Below are positions 8,523 to 16,343 of a stretch of DNA of 55,168 bases, piece after piece (position 1 is the first letter of the stretch; each line of letters opens with the position of its first letter). Below the pieces are notes generated by a model. The model ran no database searches. It saw only the letters and a list, made by a program, of their open reading frames with translations, and was not told the DNA's origin. Source of the stretch: an uncultured Duncaniella sp. GTDB lineage: Bacteria; Bacteroidota; Bacteroidia; Bacteroidales; Muribaculaceae. The stretch spans positions 1 through 55,168 of the forward strand of contig CAJUIX010000022.1 in the NCBI GenBank assembly GCA_910586665.1, given 5' to 3'. A program made the position numbers and the translations under genes.

Positions 8523-9737
8523 ATGAATCCACTGAAAAAATTGCGGCGGCTGACGGAGATGCCCACCTTCCACATACTCCTCGCGCTTAGCGCCGCTCAC
8601 TGTCTCAACGATCTGCTGCAGTCGGTCATCGCGGCTGTCTACCCCATGCTCAAGGCCGACCTTGGGCTTAATTTCGCCCAGATAGGCCTCATCACGCTCG
8701 TCTACCAGCTCGCGGCCTCGATTTTCCAGCCGGTGGTGGGCTATGCCTTTGACCGGCGCCCCTTCGTGTGGAGCCTCCCTACGGGCATGTGCAGCACTGC
8801 GGCAGGCATACTGCTCTTCGCCTTTGCCGATTCACTGGGGCTGATACTCCTGGCTGTGTTCATGGTCGGGTTAGGCTCGGCGACGCTCCACCCCGAGGCT
8901 TCGCGCATCACATCGCTCGCGGGGCGCCAGCGGCGCGGCTTCGCGCAGTCGGTCTTCCAGGTCGGGGGCAATTTCGGCGGTTCGATTGGGCCGCTGCTTG
9001 TGGCGCTTATCGTCGCGCCCAACGGCCGCCGCTATGTGGCTCTGTTTCTCATCTTCGCCCTCCTCTGTTTCTGGGCCATGAAGCCGATATGCCGCTGGTA
9101 TGCGGGCTATCTCCGCGAGCTCCGCAGCAGCGAGAGGCGCGAGGAGCGTGGCGCGCGCCTGCCACTATCCCCGCGGATGACGGTTTTCACGATATGTGTG
9201 ATTGTAGTGCTGATTTTTTCGAAGTATATCTACATGGCGAGCCTCTCGAGCTACTACACCTTCTATCTCATCGAGCATTTCGGGGTGTCGGTGTCGCTCT
9301 CGCAGATATTCCTGTTCATATTCGTGGTCTCGACGGCTGTCGGGACGCTCGTCGGCGGCCCTGTCGGTGACCGCTACGGCCGCAAGACAGTGATATGGAT
9401 TTCAATACTCGGCACCGCGCCTTTCAGCCTCCTGCTTCCCCACGCGTCGCTGCCGTTGACTGCCGTGCTGAGCTTCTGCGCGGGCTTCATGCTCTCGTCG
9501 GCCTTCCCGGCGATACTTCTCTACGCCCAGGAGCTGCTGCCGACCAAGTTAGGTATGATTTCGGGGCTCTTTTTCGGCTTTGCCTTCGGAGTCGGGGGCG
9601 TGGCCTCTGCCGTGCTCGGAGATTTCGCGGACAAGTACGGTATTGACGCCGTCTACAACTTCTGCGCCTACATGCCGTTGCTCGGCATCGTCGCCGCCCT
9701 CCTCCCCAATCTCAAAAACAGGTCACTGCCCAGATAA
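8523..9737 (+). CDS. MFS transporter, fosmidomycin-resistance (Fsr) type
   Basis: Inner-membrane drug:proton antiporter of the major facilitator superfamily. The 404 residues give about twelve hydrophobic segments in two halves with a charged central loop at about 200-218 (SSERREERGARL). Fsr-like marks are AAHCLNDLLQS in the first helix, DRYGRKT between the helices of the second half, and HPEASR near 122. Fsr relatives export fosmidomycin and similar compounds, but the natural substrate here is unknown. The gene stands alone on the plus strand between divergent RND genes and convergent phoH; its last 15 bases overlap the 3' end of phoH. Confidence 0.88.
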   Translation: MNPLKKLRRLTEMPTFHILLALSAAHCLNDLLQSVIAAVYPMLKADLGLNFAQIGLITLVYQLAASIFQPVVGYAFDRRPFVWSLPTGMCSTAAGILLFAFADSLGLILLAVFMVGLGSATLHPEASRITSLAGRQRRGFAQSVFQVGGNFGGSIGPLLVALIVAPNGRRYVALFLIFALLCFWAMKPICRWYAGYLRELRSSERREERGARLPLSPRMTVFTICVIVVLIFSKYIYMASLSSYYTFYLIEHFGVSVSLSQIFLFIFVVSTAVGTLVGGPVGDRYGRKTVIWISILGTAPFSLLLPHASLPLTAVLSFCAGFMLSSAFPAILLYAQELLPTKLGMISGLFFGFAFGVGGVASAVLGDFADKYGIDAVYNFCAYMPLLGIVAALLPNLKNRSLPR

Positions 9738-10703
9738 TTCGGGTTTATCCTTGGCTGCGTCGGGGTTCTCCTTGTCGAAATGCTCGTAGGCCTCGACGAT
9801 GCGCTGGACGAGGGCGTGGCGGACTATGTCTTTCTTGCCGAACTCGACCTTGCCGATGCCGGGGACATCCTTGAGCACTTTCAGGGCCTGTATGAGTCCT
9901 GAAGTGACAGAGCGCGGGAGGTCAATCTGGGTGGCGTCGCCGGTAATGATCATCTTTGCGTTCATGCCCAGGCGGGTCAGGAACATCTTGATTTGGTGGA
10001 CGGTGGTGTTCTGTGCCTCGTCGAGGACGATGACGGCGTCGTTGAGCGTGCGTCCGCGCATGAAGGCGAGCGGGGCAATCTGTATGACGTTGGTCTCCAT
10101 ATATTCCTTCAGCTTGACAGCCGGAATCATATCCTCCAGGGCGTCGTAGAGTGGCTGGAGATAGGGATCAATCTTGTCCTTCATGTCGCCGGGGAGGAAG
10201 CCGAGCTTCTCGCCGGCCTCGACAGCGGGGCGCGAGAGGATAAGCTTGCGCACCTCGCGGTTTTTGAGCGCGCGGACAGCTAAGGCTATGGCGACGTAGG
10301 TCTTGCCGGTGCCTGCCGGCCCGAGGGCGAAGGTGAGGTCGTTGTCGTGGAAGGCCTTGACGAGCTTTTCCTGGTTGGTGTTGCGGGCGCTGATGGGCTT
10401 GCCGTTGATGCCGTAGATGATTACGTCGTCATGCTTCGGTGTTTCGGGCGACTTCCCCTTGATTATATCGAGAATCACTTCCTCGGAGAGCTTGTTGTAC
10501 TTGATACAATAATCCTCTAATTCCTTTATCCGCTTTTCAAACTCGGCGGTGTCGTGCTCGTCGCCAATCACCTTTATCACCGAGCCTCTCGCTGCCACCC
10601 GCAGTTTGGGGAAGAGGTTGCGGATGAGCTGCATGTTGCAATTGTTGACGCCGTAGAAACTGACGGGGTCGACGTTGTCGATGATTACAATTCGTTCAAT
10701 CAT
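9723..10703 (-). CDS. PhoH family ATPase
   Basis: Cytosolic P-loop ATPase of the PhoH family, thought to act on RNA; partners of this family are often YbeY or toxin-like domains. Walker A is GPAGTGKT at 128-135 and Walker B is VIVLDEAQ ending at 231. Sensor-like ITGDATQID follows at about 254. The first ~100 residues form the N-terminal region found in long PhoH proteins. The length of 326 is normal for PhoH-like proteins. Its start overlaps the stop of the DUF6048 gene by 8 bp; its end overlaps the convergent MFS gene by 15 bp. Confidence 0.93.
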   Translation of the reverse strand: MIERIVIIDNVDPVSFYGVNNCNMQLIRNLFPKLRVAARGSVIKVIGDEHDTAEFEKRIKELEDYCIKYNKLSEEVILDIIKGKSPETPKHDDVIIYGINGKPISARNTNQEKLVKAFHDNDLTFALGPAGTGKTYVAIALAVRALKNREVRKLILSRPAVEAGEKLGFLPGDMKDKIDPYLQPLYDALEDMIPAVKLKEYMETNVIQIAPLAFMRGRTLNDAVIVLDEAQNTTVHQIKMFLTRLGMNAKMIITGDATQIDLPRSVTSGLIQALKVLKDVPGIGKVEFGKKDIVRHALVQRIVEAYEHFDKENPDAAKDKPELSGQ

Positions 10704-11673
10704 TAATGTCTTGTTTGATTAATCCCTCGTTTGGCGGGGGCGGAAGCTGCTCGACGCCCTCGTTTGAATTATTAACCTCTGCGGCCTTCTTTTTGTTTAG
10801 CTTGTCGATTGGGAAAGTGTACATTAGCGAGAAACTGCCCGTCAGCGAGGAGCCTCGCTTGCCGTAGCCGGGGATGAACATCGGTTCTCCTGCCGGGTTC
10901 TTGGTCTCGTGGAGCACGGAGTGGTAGATGAGGTTCCAGCCGAGCGACCAGCTTTTCAGTATCCTCACCTTCAGTCCGAAGGTCACTTCGAGGTATCCCG
11001 CGGTCGACTTCTGGTTCATTATCGAGAAGCCCGGGTCCTCCCCCCAGTAGGGGTCGTTGACAGTGACGTCCTCGACGTTCCATTTGTAGGACGTGAAGCC
11101 GTAGCGCAGTCCCATCTGCAGTTTGTAGTCGGGGTTGGAGTTGTAGAAGAAGTTATATGAGGCGCCTATCTTGAAGTAGGGCGACGCCGGGACCTTGAAT
11201 GTGAAGTTTGAGCCGTCGGGGCTGTCGTTGCAGTTGTCGAGGCCGAAGCCGATGAAGGGGAAGTAGCGGTTGTGGAGGCTGAGCTCGGCCCAGACGTCGC
11301 CGAGTCCGTAGTGCTGTCCGAAGGCGCGCATGAGGGGGCTCCAGAGGTTGACGCCGGCAATGATTTCGTGGAGCAGGGGGTATTCCATCTTCGGCGGCGC
11401 GGCCATGAGGGTGGAGTCCTTGAACTCGGTGCCTGTCACGGTGTCGACGAGGATTACGTTGCCGTTGACGTCGGTCTGCTCTACGAGCCTGCTGCGGTCA
11501 ATCTTCTTCTCCCTCTCGACTCGCGGGGCTGTTCCCGGCTCGACGGGCTTCACGGGGGTGACGCGCCGCTGTGCCGAAAGCTGCATGGCGCAGCAGGCCG
11601 TGATGAGGATGATGACGGCGGTCCGTGCCGTCAGCCATATCGTGTTGGGCTTGATGTTGTGGCTGTGGTTCAT
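10696..11673 (-). CDS. DUF6048-like outer-membrane barrel protein
   Basis: 325 residues with an N-terminal hydrophobic segment (about 15-34, ending LSAQ) that serves as signal peptide, followed by a basic/proline-rich linker. The rest alternates aromatic beta strands (YFKIGASYNFFYNSN, MGLRYGFTSYKW), as in an outer-membrane beta-barrel. This pattern and the adjacency to a DUF6452-type lipoprotein match the conserved Bacteroidales DUF6048 family, recognised from memory. The function is unknown. The C-terminus is not a strand but a Pro-rich acidic tail (PPPPNEG). It starts 14 bp after the lipoprotein gene, an operon arrangement. Confidence 0.78.
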   Translation of the reverse strand: MNHSHNIKPNTIWLTARTAVIILITACCAMQLSAQRRVTPVKPVEPGTAPRVEREKKIDRSRLVEQTDVNGNVILVDTVTGTEFKDSTLMAAPPKMEYPLLHEIIAGVNLWSPLMRAFGQHYGLGDVWAELSLHNRYFPFIGFGLDNCNDSPDGSNFTFKVPASPYFKIGASYNFFYNSNPDYKLQMGLRYGFTSYKWNVEDVTVNDPYWGEDPGFSIMNQKSTAGYLEVTFGLKVRILKSWSLGWNLIYHSVLHETKNPAGEPMFIPGYGKRGSSLTGSFSLMYTFPIDKLNKKKAAEVNNSNEGVEQLPPPPNEGLIKQDIND

Positions 11674-11687
11674 CGGTCGGTAGTGCT

Positions 11688-12218
11688 TCAGTTGGCGGGT
11701 TCGTCGGGATTCTCCGGGTCACCGGCCTCGGCAGTACGGAAAAATATCTTGATGGTCTCGCGGTTGATGTTGGTGATTAGCGAGTCGGTCATGCCTACGG
11801 AGTCGATGATGTGGGTGGTGTAGGAGTAGGACGTGACGTGGTAGTGATACATCGCTCCGCAGTCCTCCGAGGCGAAGTAGGGGGTGGCGGTGTAGACGAA
11901 GCGCAGCGTGTCGACAAGCTCCGGGAAGTCGAGAGCCTTCTGCTTGTACTGTATGTAGAACTCGGTCGAGGGCATCGTGGAGCGGAAGGGGAGGTAGAGC
12001 TGTGTAGCCTTGGTGCCCGGGCCGAGGAGGAGGGTGTCGTTGGGCGCGCCGACACCCCCGACAGCTATCGAGTCGGGTGTAATCTGCTGGCCGGTCTGCA
12101 TGGAGTAGAACCCTGCCAGCGGGAGCGAGCTTTGGTTTTCGGTGCAGCCGACGTTGCTGCATGAGGCAAGCGCCAGTGCTGTCGCCGCTGTGGCTGCGAT
12201 GTGGATGAGTGTCTTCAA
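11688..12218 (-). CDS. DUF6452-like lipoprotein
   Basis: 176-residue lipoprotein: the signal ends LALASC with Cys20, followed by SNVGCTENQ. The body has DSIAVGGVG and LYLPFR strands and a CGAMYHYH segment, fitting the DUF6452 family that neighbours DUF6048 in Bacteroidales. The function is unknown. A partner of the barrel protein encoded next to it is plausible because the pair is adjacent (14-bp gap). Confidence 0.75.
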   Translation of the reverse strand: MKTLIHIAATAATALALASCSNVGCTENQSSLPLAGFYSMQTGQQITPDSIAVGGVGAPNDTLLLGPGTKATQLYLPFRSTMPSTEFYIQYKQKALDFPELVDTLRFVYTATPYFASEDCGAMYHYHVTSYSYTTHIIDSVGMTDSLITNINRETIKIFFRTAEAGDPENPDEPAN

Positions 12219-12269
12219 TATATATGTGCTTGTCTTATATATATGTGTGGGATTTCTGTATGCCCGGGG

Positions 12270-12806
12270 TCAGAACTTGCCCCATTTGACGATTTCCGAC
12301 AGCTCCTTGCGCTTCTTGGCGGGGACTTCCGAACCTTCGGCCGGGTAGCCGATGGGGATGATGGCTATCGGCTCCACCCCTTCGGGGAGGGCGAAGGCCT
12401 CGCTGATGACAGAGGGGTCGAAGTTGCAGACCCAGCAGGTGCCTAGTCCGAGGGATGAGGCTGCCAGGCAGAGGTGCTCGACGGCTATCGAAACGTCGAC
12501 ATCGGTGTGGTCCTTGCCGTCAATCCCGCGGTGCCAGGCCTCGTCGTGGAGGCCGCATGCGATGATAAACTCAGGGGCTGTGCGTATCCACTCGCGCTCG
12601 TAGCTTGAAAAGATGGCCCGGCGCTGCTCCTCGCTGTCAGCGATGAGGAATTTCCAGGGCTGGCGGTTGCAGGCAGAGGGCGCGAGGCGCACCACGTCGA
12701 GCACGGCCAGCATGGTGTCGCGCTCTACCTCGCGGTCGGAGTAGGCGCGGCATGAGTAACGCCTTTCGGCAAGGCGGTAGAGGTTGGGATATGTGTCGGT
12801 GTTCAT
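12270..12806 (-). CDS. nitroreductase family protein
   Basis: FMN-dependent NAD(P)H oxidoreductase of the nitroreductase fold, cytosolic. FMN-contacting motifs are RYSCRAYS near 16-22, LAPSACNRQPW at 41-51, and GLGTCW near 129-134. At 178 residues it is a short single-domain member. The substrate cannot be told from sequence. Its ATG overlaps the stop of the glycosyltransferase gene by four bases. Confidence 0.9.
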   Translation of the reverse strand: MNTDTYPNLYRLAERRYSCRAYSDREVERDTMLAVLDVVRLAPSACNRQPWKFLIADSEEQRRAIFSSYEREWIRTAPEFIIACGLHDEAWHRGIDGKDHTDVDVSIAVEHLCLAASSLGLGTCWVCNFDPSVISEAFALPEGVEPIAIIPIGYPAEGSEVPAKKRKELSEIVKWGKF

Positions 12807-13765
12807 GACTGTTCGTTGATTTCTTCCTTTATTTCATAATGGTTGCGGGTGGGGGAGTTGCGGACCACCAGCTCGCCGATAAATCCTGTGAGAAAGAGCA
12901 TGGTGCCGAGCAGCATCATGGTCAGGGAGAGGTAGAAGTAGGGGGAGTCGGTCACGAGGATGTAGGGGTTGCCGTGATACATGTCCCAGAGCTTGCCGAA
13001 GCCGACGACCATGACGGCAATGAAGCCGATGATGAACATCAGCGAGCCGAGGAGGCCGAAGAAGTGCATCGGCTTGGCGCCGAACTTGCCCGTGAACCAG
13101 AGAGTGGCCAGGTCGAGATAGCCGTTGACGAAGCGGTCGAGGCCGAACTTTGTCGTGCCGTACTTGCGCGCCTGGTGGTGGACCTCCTTCTCGCCGATAC
13201 GGGTGAAGCCGGCATTTTTTGCGAGGTAGGGGATGTAGCGGTGCATGTCGCCGTAGACCTCGATGTGCTTGACCACCTCGAGGCGGTAGGCCTTGAGGCC
13301 GCAGTTGAAGTCGTGGAGGTTCTTGATGCCGCTGACCTTTCGCGCGGTAGCGTTGAAGAGCTTTGTCGGGATTGTCTTCGACAGGGGGTCATAGCGCTTG
13401 CGCTTCCAGCCGGAGACGAGGTCGTAGCCGTCGCGCATGATCATGCGGTAGAGTTCGGGAATCTCGTCGGGGGAGTCCTGGAGGTCGGCGTCCATAGTGA
13501 TGACCACGTCGCCCTGTGCAGCCTTGAAGCCGGTGTTGAGGGCGGGCGACTTGCCGTAGTTGCGGCGGAAGGAGATGCCGCGGAAGCGGTGGTTCTTGTC
13601 GCAGATGTCGTGGATTACCTTCCACGAGTCATCGGTGCTGCCGTCATCGACAAATATTACTTCGTAGCTGAAGTCGTGGTCACCCATGACGCGCTCGATC
13701 CATGATGCGAGCTCCGGGAGCGACTCGGCTTCGTTGTAGAGAGGTATGACGACTGAAATATCCAT
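12803..13765 (-). CDS. GT2 glycosyltransferase, GtrB/ArnC type
   Basis: Membrane-anchored family-2 glycosyltransferase that loads a sugar onto a polyprenyl phosphate on the cytosolic face, feeding envelope glycan assembly. The GT-A core has VVIPLYNE at 5-12, VDDGSTDDS at 39-47, and the metal/nucleotide motif DAD at 92-94 (MDADLQDSPDE). Two C-terminal transmembrane segments (about 234-256 and 275-300) are typical of the bactoprenol glucosyl/formamido-arabinosyl transferases. It is followed by the nitroreductase gene (4-bp overlap) and preceded by the DUF4199 gene (44-bp gap). Confidence 0.92.
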   Translation of the reverse strand: MDISVVIPLYNEAESLPELASWIERVMGDHDFSYEVIFVDDGSTDDSWKVIHDICDKNHRFRGISFRRNYGKSPALNTGFKAAQGDVVITMDADLQDSPDEIPELYRMIMRDGYDLVSGWKRKRYDPLSKTIPTKLFNATARKVSGIKNLHDFNCGLKAYRLEVVKHIEVYGDMHRYIPYLAKNAGFTRIGEKEVHHQARKYGTTKFGLDRFVNGYLDLATLWFTGKFGAKPMHFFGLLGSLMFIIGFIAVMVVGFGKLWDMYHGNPYILVTDSPYFYLSLTMMLLGTMLFLTGFIGELVVRNSPTRNHYEIKEEINEQS

Positions 13766-13809
13766 AATTGATGATGAAAAAATGACTTGTTCGTTGTACT
13801 GTCGGAGCC

Positions 13810-14382
13810 TCAGCGCTGCCCCTGCTGCTCGCGGCGGTGGCGCTGGGTCTTGTGCTTGAGAGCGAAGATGCCGCTGATGACTATCGATAGGAGCGAGCCG
13901 GTGACGGTGGCGAGCATTATAATCTCCGAGACTATGGCTATCGGCGTGGGGACGAAGTTGGCCTCGATCATCTGCGCGGCTATGTCGCCGGCCTCGGCGA
14001 GGACGGTGCCGGGAGCGCCCTTCCCAAGCTCTATGATGGCATTGAGCTGGTTGAGGACGAAGTCCGGCTCAATCCATTTCATGTATATGGTCAGCAGCAG
14101 TCCCGAAATCAGGGAGCCGCAGACGAAAATCACCACTCCGAGCATCCACATCATCGGGAAAGTGGCACACTCCTGGAGCATACGGTCGTAGCGGCGGATG
14201 AAAAACCATATCACAGCCGGGACTCCGAGAGCCATCACCGGGGAGAGGAGGCCGAGAAGCGGGAGGCTCTGTGCAAAAATCGAGCTGAAAAACATCAGCG
14301 TCAGGTATATGCCGAAGAAGAAGCCGTCGTCGGCTCCCCGGCGGTAGGGGGAAGTTATCATATCTGTTTCTGTGGCTATCAT
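13810..14382 (-). CDS. DUF4199 family membrane protein
   Basis: Small inner-membrane protein of unknown role, often adjacent to a GT2 gene in Bacteroidota. It has four hydrophobic segments (the first begins GIYLTLMFFSS, the last IVSEIIMLATV) and a basic C-terminus (KTQRHRREQQ). The frame opens at 14415, but a TAACTTTG promoter box covers 14413-14420, so that start would lie upstream of the transcript. ATG 14382 gives 190 residues and a leader of about 26 nt. Confidence 0.8.
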   Translation of the reverse strand: MIATETDMITSPYRRGADDGFFFGIYLTLMFFSSIFAQSLPLLGLLSPVMALGVPAVIWFFIRRYDRMLQECATFPMMWMLGVVIFVCGSLISGLLLTIYMKWIEPDFVLNQLNAIIELGKGAPGTVLAEAGDIAAQMIEANFVPTPIAIVSEIIMLATVTGSLLSIVISGIFALKHKTQRHRREQQGQR

Positions 14383-14412
14383 AGCGGGGATGCGGGATGT
14401 GTTCGCATCATG

Positions 14413-14420
14413 CAAAGTTA
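14413..14420 (-). promoter_or_regulatory. -7 box of the DUF4199-GT2-nitroreductase run
   Basis: The minus strand reads TAACTTTG. The start site would fall near 14408, which decides the start codon of the DUF4199 gene. No clear -33 box. Confidence 0.55.
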
Positions 14421-14492
14421 GCTATTTTTTGCAATTATTTTTACCCGCCTATTAATTATTTATAAAAATTAGACTTTCTTTGGAGAAAATTG

Positions 14493-14500
14493 TAACTTTG
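14493..14500 (+). promoter_or_regulatory. -7 box of lptE, near-leaderless
   Basis: TAACTTTG ends only 7 bases before ATG 14508, so the expected start site (about 14504-14507) leaves almost no 5' leader. Confidence 0.6.
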
Positions 14501-14507
14501 TGGCTCC

Positions 14508-15035
14508 ATGAAAGTATCCTGTATAAAATATATACTCCGCTTCGTCCTCGTCCTGCTCGCGTCCTGTCCGCTGGGCGGGTGCATCAGCTATAAGCTCAAC
14601 GGCGCGGCAATCGACTATTCGGTCTACAAGACCATCTACGTCTCCAACTTCCCTATCCGTGCGGCCCTCGTCTATCCGCCCCTTCAGCAGACTTTCGAGA
14701 ACGAGCTGCTTGACTACATCAGCCGCAACACCCGTCTGCGCACGGTCGACACTCCTAACTCCGACCTCCAGCTCGAGGGGGAAATCACCGGCTACGCCCT
14801 CTCGCCGCAGGCCGTGACCGAAAACGCCTACGCATCGAAAACCCGCCTCACCATACAGGTTAAAATCCGCTATATCGACAACAAGGCCGAGGGTAAGGAC
14901 ATAGACCAGACTTTCAGTGCCTACCGCGACTTCGACAGCTCCGAGATGCTGACCGATGTCCAGGACCAGCTCTGCAATGAGATTTCCAAAGAGCTTGTCG
15001 ACCTGATATTCAACGCCACCCTCGGCGACTGGTAG
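14508..15035 (+). CDS. lptE: LPS-assembly lipoprotein LptE
   Basis: Outer-membrane lipoprotein that plugs LptD and helps insert lipopolysaccharide into the outer leaflet. 175 residues with a lipoprotein signal; the lipid Cys is probably Cys25 (LGGC), with Cys20 as the alternative. The Bacteroidota LptE pattern is clear: YKLNGAAIDY after the Cys, VSNFPIRA, then a helix ENELLDYISRNTRL and GEITGY strands. The gene heads a plus-strand run with a conserved hypothetical and secG (37- and 14-bp gaps). Confidence 0.88.
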   Translation: MKVSCIKYILRFVLVLLASCPLGGCISYKLNGAAIDYSVYKTIYVSNFPIRAALVYPPLQQTFENELLDYISRNTRLRTVDTPNSDLQLEGEITGYALSPQAVTENAYASKTRLTIQVKIRYIDNKAEGKDIDQTFSAYRDFDSSEMLTDVQDQLCNEISKELVDLIFNATLGDW

Positions 15036-15072
15036 GCCTCTCACATTCAAATTACAAGTAGGGCAACAATCT

Positions 15073-15846
15073 ATGGAAGAAGCACTAAGCCATTATCTAC
15101 GCGCACTCGCCGACCCGGCAATCCCGGTGAGCATCTCGGATGTCGAGAAGCTCTCGAAGGATTACCCCTTCTTCACCCTTCCCGCCATAAGCCTGCTGCA
15201 GCGCGAGGGGCGCGCCCTCCCCGCCGACACCCGGAAGCGCCTCATGGAGCAAGCGGCCCTCAATGCCCCCGACCCCAGGGCGCTGGCCATACTCTCCGAT
15301 GCCGATGCAGAGACCTGGCTCGACTTCTATCCGCGGGAGAAGAAGGAGCCGCTGACGACCGAGAATGTCATCGACACCTTCCTTGCCACCTACGGCCACT
15401 CCTCGGCCAAGGAGGATGCCCTGCTCGAGCGGCTGATATTCAATCCGGCGGCTGACTACTCCGTGCTCCTCGCCCGCGAAGAGGAGGAGAGCCTCCCGCC
15501 TGTGCCCTCTGCTGCCGACGACTCGCAGGACGCGCTCATCAACGCCTTCATACTCAAAAACAAGGCCCCGGAGCAGGTGGCAGCTCCCGCTCTCGAGCCG
15601 GAAGAGGCACCCGCGCCTCTCCCCGCACCGTCGGACCATCCCGTGGCAGTCACCGAGAGCGCCGACGACAGCTCGCTCAGCGAAAGTCTGGCCAAAATCT
15701 ATATCCGCCGGCGCCGCTACGACAAGGCTTTTGAAATTATTCACGGTCTGAGTTTGAAAAATCCAAAAAAAAGTGTTTACTTTGCAGACCAATTGCGTTT
15801 TCTGCGCAAATTGATGCTTAATTCAAGCCTGAACGAACAAAAATAA
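15073..15846 (+). CDS. conserved hypothetical protein with C-terminal TPR-like segment
   Basis: 257 residues with no signal peptide, so probably cytosolic. The N-terminal 130 residues are helical and charged. The middle (about 140-195) is Pro/Ala/Glu-rich and likely disordered. The last ~55 residues (SLAKIYIRRRRYDKAFEII) read as one TPR-type helix pair. I recognise the position, between lptE and secG, as recurrent in Bacteroidales, but I know no function. A link to envelope export is only an inference from location. Confidence 0.8.
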   Translation: MEEALSHYLRALADPAIPVSISDVEKLSKDYPFFTLPAISLLQREGRALPADTRKRLMEQAALNAPDPRALAILSDADAETWLDFYPREKKEPLTTENVIDTFLATYGHSSAKEDALLERLIFNPAADYSVLLAREEEESLPPVPSAADDSQDALINAFILKNKAPEQVAAPALEPEEAPAPLPAPSDHPVAVTESADDSSLSESLAKIYIRRRRYDKAFEIIHGLSLKNPKKSVYFADQLRFLRKLMLNSSLNEQK

Positions 15847-15860
15847 ACCATCAAATAACT

Positions 15861-16244
15861 ATGTATATCGTATTTATCATCCTGACTCTCATCTGCGCAT
15901 TGCTTCTCATCTGCGTGGTGCTTGTTCAGAAGTCCAAGGGCGGAGGCCTTTCGTCATCGTTTGCCGGTTCGAATCAGATTATGGGTGTCCGCCGTACAAA
16001 CAGCTTCATCGAGAAGCTCACCTGGGGGCTCGCCGGCGCTATCTGCCTCCTCTCGATTCTTGCCACATTCTCCATGCCGAGAGCCATCACCTCCAACGCA
16101 TCGCGCGTGAGCGCAGCTCCTGCCGAGCAGGTTGTCCCCGGTGATTTCAACACTGCCGCTCCCGAGAGCACAACTCCTGCTCCCGCACCTGCAGCCGAGA
16201 CTCCCGCTCCCGCACCCGCGCCTGCTGAGACTCCCGCCGAATAA
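15861..16244 (+). CDS. secG: preprotein translocase subunit SecG
   Basis: Inner-membrane subunit of SecYEG that assists SecA-driven translocation. Two transmembrane helices (about 2-22 and 53-72) flank the conserved cytosolic loop KSKGGGLSSSFAGSNQ. The C-terminus is a low-complexity Ala/Pro/Glu tail common in Bacteroidota SecG. 127 residues. Hairpins with T runs follow directly, so the lptE-hypothetical-secG unit likely ends here. Confidence 0.95.
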   Translation: MYIVFIILTLICALLLICVVLVQKSKGGGLSSSFAGSNQIMGVRRTNSFIEKLTWGLAGAICLLSILATFSMPRAITSNASRVSAAPAEQVVPGDFNTAAPESTTPAPAPAAETPAPAPAPAETPAE

Positions 16245-16248
16245 GACC

Positions 16249-16273
16249 GAAAATTATCGGAATTTTCTTTTTC
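16249..16273 (+). terminator. hairpin terminator after secG
   Basis: GAAAATT (16249-16255), 5-nt loop, AATTTTC (16261-16267), then T-rich. Begins five bases after the secG stop. Confidence 0.65.
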
Positions 16274-16278
16274 ATAAC

Positions 16279-16320
16279 AGCCTGCCCTGACTCAGTAGTT
16301 TGATCGGCGCAGGCTTTTGT
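16279..16320 (+). terminator. second terminator-like hairpin
   Basis: AGCCTGC (16279-16285) pairs with GCAGGCT (16309-16315) across a 23-nt loop, followed by TTTTGTTGTT, just before the ABC transporter gene. Confidence 0.6.
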
Positions 16321-16343
16321 TGTTGCCTACCATTTATTAGCCT

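Noticed and set aside
12839..13705. 288-codon open frame antisense to the GT2 gene
   Set aside because: Val/Glu/Ala-rich shadow of a strongly supported glycosyltransferase.
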